The notes beneath the pieces were generated by a model that was not told the origin of the DNA, did no database searches, and worked only from the letters and a program-made list of their open reading frames with translations. A stretch of 64,000 nt of DNA, taken from assembly GCF_900104265.1 (NCBI RefSeq), contig NZ_FNJJ01000003.1, positions 350,672 through 414,671 on the forward strand, read 5' to 3'. This document shows positions 59,837 to 64,000 of the stretch, in pieces. Source of the DNA: Ectopseudomonas guguanensis (GTDB lineage Bacteria > Pseudomonadota > Gammaproteobacteria > Pseudomonadales > Pseudomonadaceae). Position 1 is the first letter of the stretch. Every line of letters starts with the position of its first letter. A program made the translations under genes and the position numbers.

Positions 59837-60844
59837 CTAGCTCTCAGCTTTTTGCCACACACCCTTGCCCGGCAGGCGCTGGCGGTCATGCGCGCGGGTG
59901 AAATCCTGCTGCGGCCCCTTGGGGATCACGCCGGTCGGGTTGATGGTGGCGTGGCTGGCGTAGTAGTGCGACTTGATATGGGAGAAGTCCACCGTCTCGG
60001 CGATCCCCGGCCACTGATACAGCTCGCGCAGCCAGTTGGACAGGTTGGGGTAGTCCTCGATGCGCCGCAGGTTGCACTTGAAGTGCCCGTGGTAGACGGC
60101 ATCGAAGCGGATCAGTGTGGTGAATAGGCGGATGTCGGCCTCGGTCAGGTATTCACCGGCCAGGTAGCGATTCTTGTCCAGGAGTGCTTCCAGCTCATCG
60201 AGCATGGCGAACAGCTCGTCGAAGGCTTCTTCGTAGGCTTCCTGGGTGGTGGCGAAGCCGGCGCGATAGACGCCGTTGTTCACCGCCGGGTAGATGCGCT
60301 CGTTGAGCTGGTCGATACGCTCGCGTAGCGGCTCTGGGTAGAAGTCCAGGTCATTACCGGTCAGGCCGTCAAAGGCGCTGTTGAACATGCGGATGATTTC
60401 CGCCGACTCGTTGCTGACGATGCCGCCGCTCTGTGTGTCCCAGAGTGTCGGCACGGTGACGCGGCCGCTGTAGTGGGGATCGTCGGCCGTGTAGCGCTGG
60501 TGCATGTAGCTGAGGTTGTCGAGACGGTCGCCGCTGGAACCGAAGTTGCGGTCGAAGGTCCAGCCGTGCTCGCGCATCAGCCAACTGACCACGGATACGT
60601 CGATCAAGGATTCCAGACCCTTGAGCTTGCGCAGAATCAGGGTACGGTGAGCCCAGGGGCAGGCCAGCGAGACATACAGGTGATAGCGTCCGGCTTCGGC
60701 CTTGAAACCGCCGTCGCCACTCGGGCCGGCGCTGCCGTCGGCGGTTACCCAGTTGCGGCGTTGCGCGCTTTCGCGTTGGAAGCGGCCACTGTCGCCGGTG
60801 TCGTACCACTGGTCGTGCCAGCGCCCATCGATCAGCAAACCCAT
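59837..60844 (-). CDS. yqjG: Glutathionyl-hydroquinone reductase (YqjG/PcpF type)
   Basis: This 335-aa protein is an omega/xi-class glutathione transferase that reduces glutathionyl-hydroquinones. The catalytic Cys62 lies in SLACPWAHR, the family hallmark. The C-terminal helical domain has YLAGEYLTEADIRLFTTLIR and the family's NPTGVIPKGP tail. It is separate from its neighbours. From memory this gene is not at this place in PAO1, so it may have been moved here. Confidence 0.9.
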   Translation of the reverse strand: MGLLIDGRWHDQWYDTGDSGRFQRESAQRRNWVTADGSAGPSGDGGFKAEAGRYHLYVSLACPWAHRTLILRKLKGLESLIDVSVVSWLMREHGWTFDRNFGSSGDRLDNLSYMHQRYTADDPHYSGRVTVPTLWDTQSGGIVSNESAEIIRMFNSAFDGLTGNDLDFYPEPLRERIDQLNERIYPAVNNGVYRAGFATTQEAYEEAFDELFAMLDELEALLDKNRYLAGEYLTEADIRLFTTLIRFDAVYHGHFKCNLRRIEDYPNLSNWLRELYQWPGIAETVDFSHIKSHYYASHATINPTGVIPKGPQQDFTRAHDRQRLPGKGVWQKAES

Positions 60845-60918
60845 AACGCTTGCCTCCGTTCTTGAGTGAGCCTGGAGTCTAGCGCCATGGGGTCGATTAA
60901 AAGGTGGAAAAAGCTGGC

Positions 60919-61914
60919 TTAATCAATCGACTGATTGGATCGAAGTCGGGCATCCCAGCGCTGCCGGGCCTGTTCGAAAGCCTGCTCGCGCGGCATGCCC
61001 AACCCTCGCAACGCGACGGCCATGGTGGCAACGACAGCCAGCTGGCCGTAGGCATCCTCTATCTCGCCGCGCCAGAAGGCGCTCAGGGCCGTCGGGTCGA
61101 GCTGTTCCGGTTTGACGTGACGCTGCGCCGAAAGCGCCGGCCATTCCTCGTCCCAGTCCTTGCCATCGCGGGTACCGTACAGGTGGCAGGTCACGTCCGG
61201 GTTGACCTCGATCTCGCCGCCTTCGCCCTTGATGACGATGGCAGGGTCGCCGAGCAGGCGGCTGGCTTCGCGGTGCACGGCCTGGTAGCCGGGATGGAAG
61301 ATGCTCTGCAGCCCGCAACTGGCGCCCAGCGGGTTGATGATGCGTGCCAGGGAGTGAATCGGCGAGCGCAGGCCCAGCGTGTTGCGCAGATCGATCATGC
61401 GCTGCAGTGCCGGCATCCAGTCGCCCAGGTAGCTGTAGGCCAGACCCTGTTGATCGAGCGCCGTGGCCACGCTCTGCCAGTCGCGGCAGCAGGGGATATC
61501 CAGCGCTGTCAGCAGCTGTTCGCTATACAGGCGCCCTGCGGTGTGGGCCCCACCGCCGTGCATGAAGATGCGCACGCCGCTGGCGGCCAGCGCCTTGGCC
61601 GCCAGCAGGTACCAGGGCAGGTGACGCTTCTTGCCGGCGTAGCTGGGCCAGTCCAGATCGACGCTGATGCCGGGTGCGGCCAGTCGTGAGCGGATTGCTT
61701 CGGTAAAACCGGCGAGCTCCTCCGCGCTTTCCTCCTTGTGCCGCAGCAGCATCAGGAAGGCGCCGAGCTGGGTGTCCTCGACCTTGCCGTCGAGCAGCAT
61801 GCCCATGGCTTCGCGGGCTTCCTCGCGGGTCAGGCCGCGCGCACCGCGTTTGCCCTTGCCGAGAATGCGCACGAACTGGGCGAAAGGATGTTCAGCGGGC
61901 GTGATCAGGTTCAT
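60919..61914 (-). CDS. ybiB: TrpD2/YbiB family protein (phosphoribosyltransferase fold)
   Basis: This 331-aa protein has the anthranilate phosphoribosyltransferase fold but belongs to the YbiB/TrpD2 branch, which binds nucleic acid in E. coli rather than making tryptophan. The N-terminal RGLTREEAREAMGMLLDGKV helices and the degenerate glycine-rich HGGGAHTAGRLYSEQLL loop fit. Its ATG (MNLITPAEHPFAQF) overlaps the tusE stop by 4 bases, so it is co-transcribed with the sulfur-relay genes. Confidence 0.88.
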   Translation of the reverse strand: MNLITPAEHPFAQFVRILGKGKRGARGLTREEAREAMGMLLDGKVEDTQLGAFLMLLRHKEESAEELAGFTEAIRSRLAAPGISVDLDWPSYAGKKRHLPWYLLAAKALAASGVRIFMHGGGAHTAGRLYSEQLLTALDIPCCRDWQSVATALDQQGLAYSYLGDWMPALQRMIDLRNTLGLRSPIHSLARIINPLGASCGLQSIFHPGYQAVHREASRLLGDPAIVIKGEGGEIEVNPDVTCHLYGTRDGKDWDEEWPALSAQRHVKPEQLDPTALSAFWRGEIEDAYGQLAVVATMAVALRGLGMPREQAFEQARQRWDARLRSNQSID

Positions 61915-62246
61915 AGGCAGTTGGTCGGTTTCGGCAGGCCGGCGAGCTTGGCGGCGAGTTTGGCGGGCGTGCCCTTGAACAGGCGGTTGAGGTGCAGGCT
62001 GTTGCCCTTGTCCGGGCCGAGCTTGAGCGCCACGTACTTGATCAGGGGGCGATTGGCCGGCGACAGCTGGAACTCATCGTAGAAGGCGCGCAGCAGGTCG
62101 AGAATTTCCCAGTGCTCGTCGCTCAGTTGCAGCTCTTCTGCGGCGGCCAGCGCTTCGGCAACCGGGTGCGACCAGTCCTGCAGGTCGACCAGGTAGCCGT
62201 CCTTGTCCAGGGCGATTTCGCGTCCGGCGACGTTGAGTGTGCTCAT
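61911..62246 (-). CDS. tusE: Sulfur-relay protein TusE (DsrC family)
   Basis: This 111-aa protein takes a persulfide from TusD and hands it to MnmA. The penultimate cysteine (PTNCL, Cys110) is the sulfur carrier. It starts MSTLNVAGREIALDKDGYLV and has the DsrC core WEILDLLRAFYDEF. It overlaps tusB by 4 bases and ybiB by 4 bases. Confidence 0.94.
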   Translation of the reverse strand: MSTLNVAGREIALDKDGYLVDLQDWSHPVAEALAAAEELQLSDEHWEILDLLRAFYDEFQLSPANRPLIKYVALKLGPDKGNSLHLNRLFKGTPAKLAAKLAGLPKPTNCL

Positions 62247-62542
62247 AGCCAGCTGTTGACCTTGGCGTAGCGGGTGCAGAGCTCGACGAACGCCGGGTAA
62301 TCCACGGCCCTCACGCGCTCGGGCGCCTGCAGACCGCGTGCGGCAAGGTCCTCGTCCAGAGCGTAGAGCGCGACGCTGGCGGGCATCAACTGCAGCGCCT
62401 GCAGGTTGGCGGTATCGGGCTGCAGGGCGTAGACCGCATCGCCGCTGAGCAGCAGCGCGTCGTCGGCACCGAGCAGGCGCAGGCAACTGGCCAGGCGGCT
62501 GTCGGCGAACGGTGAGTGGGAAAGGATATGCAGGGTGGCCAT
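62243..62542 (-). CDS. tusB: Sulfur-relay protein TusB
   Basis: This 99-aa subunit of the TusBCD complex starts MATLHILSHSPFADSRLASC and matches DsrH-family proteins. It overlaps tusE by 4 bases and shares one base with tusC. It has no catalytic cysteine of TusD type; its role is structural in the hexameric complex. Confidence 0.88.
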   Translation of the reverse strand: MATLHILSHSPFADSRLASCLRLLGADDALLLSGDAVYALQPDTANLQALQLMPASVALYALDEDLAARGLQAPERVRAVDYPAFVELCTRYAKVNSWL

Positions 62543-62901
62543 CAGAGGGTGATCACCTGGTCGTAACGATCGAGGAGGGTGGTCAGCGCACTGTCGTCGA
62601 GGCGCTGTACCGAGATGTTCAGTTCGGCGGTATCGAGTCCGCGCTCGGCCAGGCTGCGCTGGCTGGCGTACAGATCCTCCACACCGAACATCGGCAGGGC
62701 CTGCAGATTGGCGCCGAGGTCCTTCTGCTGCAGATTGCCGGGCTGCTGGTGCGTGCTCAGCTGGAACACGCCATCGTCTAGAAACAGCATGCCGATGGGC
62801 AGGTCGAAGGCGCCGCCGGCCAGGGCGATGTCCAGTGCCTCGCGCGCGCCGGGGCCGCTCCAGGGCGCCTGGCGGCTGATGATCAATAGCGACTTGCTCA
62901 T
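62542..62901 (-). CDS. tusC: Sulfur-relay protein TusC
   Basis: This 119-aa DsrF-like subunit of TusBCD starts MSKSLLIISRQAPWSGPGAR and has the DGVFQL pattern of the family. It lies directly between tusD and tusB with no gap. Confidence 0.9.
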   Translation of the reverse strand: MSKSLLIISRQAPWSGPGAREALDIALAGGAFDLPIGMLFLDDGVFQLSTHQQPGNLQQKDLGANLQALPMFGVEDLYASQRSLAERGLDTAELNISVQRLDDSALTTLLDRYDQVITL

Positions 62902-63294
62902 TCAGTGGCCTCCGAAGCAGATCAGGCGGTCGGCCTGCTGCGCCGCTTCATGCAATTGGCCGAGGCCGGAAAGCTCCCACGGGGCCTGCAGGTTGGCCGC
63001 CGGGCGCGTATAGCGCTGCGCCTCTTCGGCGTTGAGTACGCCACGACGCAGGGCGGCAGCGATGCAGACTACGGCGTCGAGTCCATTGGCCGTGACGAAC
63101 TCGCGCCACTCTCGGGGCAGATCCAGCTCGTCCTGTGGGCTCACGACATTGCTGGCGGCGCTGTGCACGCCGTCCTGATAGAAGAACAGGCGAACGATCT
63201 CGTGGCCGCCGTCCAACGCCGCTTGGGCAAAGCGCAGCGCGCGACGTGAAGCAGGCAGATGTGGGGCGGCGAACAGGGCGATGGCAAACTTCAT
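62902..63294 (-). CDS. tusD: Sulfur-relay protein TusD
   Basis: This 130-aa DsrE-like subunit carries the active persulfide on Cys77 (DAVVCIAAALRRG). The family start MKFAIALFAAPHLPASRRAL and FFYQDGVHSA are present. It is the first gene of tusDCB-tusE-ybiB. The longer open frame upstream (to 63360) lacks gene character. Confidence 0.92.
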   Translation of the reverse strand: MKFAIALFAAPHLPASRRALRFAQAALDGGHEIVRLFFYQDGVHSAASNVVSPQDELDLPREWREFVTANGLDAVVCIAAALRRGVLNAEEAQRYTRPAANLQAPWELSGLGQLHEAAQQADRLICFGGH

Positions 63295-63383
63295 GGGGCG
63301 TCCGGCGAGGCAAAACTGCGGCAATGATAAGGCCAGGGTGCCCGGCAAACAAAGAATCACTGCAGCGAGGCAAAACAGGCGCG

Positions 63384-63409
63384 CAAGAAAAAGCCCGCCG
63401 GAGCGGGCT
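63384..63409 (-). terminator. Terminator of yccA
   Basis: AGCCCGC-CGGA-GCGGGCT forms a perfect 7-bp stem (63392-63409) with the minus strand running into TTTTTCTT. Confidence 0.82.
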
Positions 63410-63429
63410 CGAAGGGGGACGAACCTTGA

Positions 63430-64000
63430 TTAGTCGTCGCCGCCCATGATGCCGAAGATCTGCAGCAGGCTGACGAACAGGTTGTAGATCGACACGTACA
63501 GGCTGATGGTGGCCATGATGTAGTTGCGCTCACCGCCATGGATGATGGCGCTGGTCTGGAACAGGATGCAGACCGAGGAGAACAGCACGAAGCCGGCGCT
63601 GATCGCCAGATGCAGGCCGCTGATCTGGAAGAAGAAGCTGGCCAGGACGGCGGCGAGCAGAACGAAGAAGCCGGCAGTGATGAAGCCGCTGAGGAAGCTC
63701 ATGTCCTTGCGGGTGGTCAGCACGTAGGCGGACAGACCGAAGAACACCAGCGCGGTCATGGAGAACGCCGAACTGATCACCTCGGCACCATTGGCCATGC
63801 CCAGATAGCGGTTGAGGATCGGGCCGAGGGTGAAGCCCATGAAGCCGGTCAGGGCGAAGGTGGAAAGCAGACCCCAGGCCGAGTTGCGCAGCTTGTAGGT
63901 GAGGAAGAACAGACCGTAGAAGCCGATCAGCACCACGAAGAAGTTCGGGTAGGGCACGTTGGCACGCTGGCTGAGGAACGCGACCAGGCCACTGAAGGCC
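63430..64000 (-). CDS. yccA: Bax inhibitor-1/YccA family membrane protein (5' truncated)
   Basis: The gene runs off the right edge; its 5' end is outside. The frame continues upstream of the in-frame GTG at 63957 (codons read [20 protein letters not shown]), so that GTG is not the start. At least six hydrophobic helices are seen ([56 protein letters not shown]), ending GGDD. YccA in E. coli modulates the FtsH protease; in PAO1 the matching gene lies beside tus genes. Confidence 0.9.
   Translation of the reverse strand, partial: AFSGLVAFLSQRANVPYPNFFVVLIGFYGLFFLTYKLRNSAWGLLSTFALTGFMGFTLGPILNRYLGMANGAEVISSAFSMTALVFFGLSAYVLTTRKDMSFLSGFITAGFFVLLAAVLASFFFQISGLHLAISAGFVLFSSVCILFQTSAIIHGGERNYIMATISLYVSIYNLFVSLLQIFGIMGGDD

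Overview
The window is a high-GC stretch of a Pseudomonas chromosome. Protein sequences, gene order and the many small GTAGGAGCG-type and GTAGGGTG-type inverted repeats suggest a relative of the P. mendocina / P. oleovorans group (the species-group call is inference). From about 11.4 kb to the end, the gene order follows, from memory, the segment of P. aeruginosa PAO1 running from nuoN to the yccA-like gene. It is mostly conserved core metabolism and housekeeping rather than an accessory island. I see no phage, insertion sequence with transposase, CRISPR array, tRNA or rRNA. I did not find a convincing new multi-gene system; the new-looking material is regulatory sites, repeats inside genes, and one broken gene.

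Layout. 1-74: the end of an upstream gene and its terminator. 193-9245 (+): the four-gene RND efflux operon muxA-muxB-muxC-opmB, with one repeat between muxB and muxC and another inside the start of opmB. 9285-10292 (-): a TRAP-type dicarboxylate binding protein with a sigma-54 promoter, next to the divergent methyltransferase tam. 11475-26449 (-): the complete 13-gene nuo operon for respiratory complex I (nuoC and nuoD fused), read from a promoter near 26.55 kb. 27031-28429 (+): a secreted pectinacetylesterase-like gene broken by a one-base frameshift beside its probable catalytic histidine. 28466-31259 (-): a small membrane-anchored helical protein and a Tat-exported PhoX phosphatase with a Pho box.

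31537-45658: the isocitrate node. It holds aceA (isocitrate lyase, -), monomeric idh (-) and dimeric icd (+, divergent from idh), separated by a block of minus-strand genes (secretin-like protein, PLD-like protein, GNAT, roxA, purB, DMT exporter, hflD, mnmA, Nudix). 45733-51788: a protein-quality and N-degron cluster with cspD, clpS-clpA, infA, bpt, aat and trxB. 51983-58208 (+): ftsK, lolA, rarA, crcB, serS. 58368-63294: cysG (+), then on the minus strand a glutathionyl-hydroquinone reductase, ybiB, and the sulfur-relay genes tusE-tusB-tusC-tusD. A truncated yccA (-) runs off the right edge.

How the parts connect: AceA, Idh and Icd compete for isocitrate while the nuo complex re-oxidises NADH from the same central metabolism. 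ClpS/ClpA read the leucine N-degrons that Aat and Bpt create. TusBCD-TusE pass sulfur to MnmA, which lies about 22 kb away in the same window. Coordinates and motifs were read by eye; no database search was possible.
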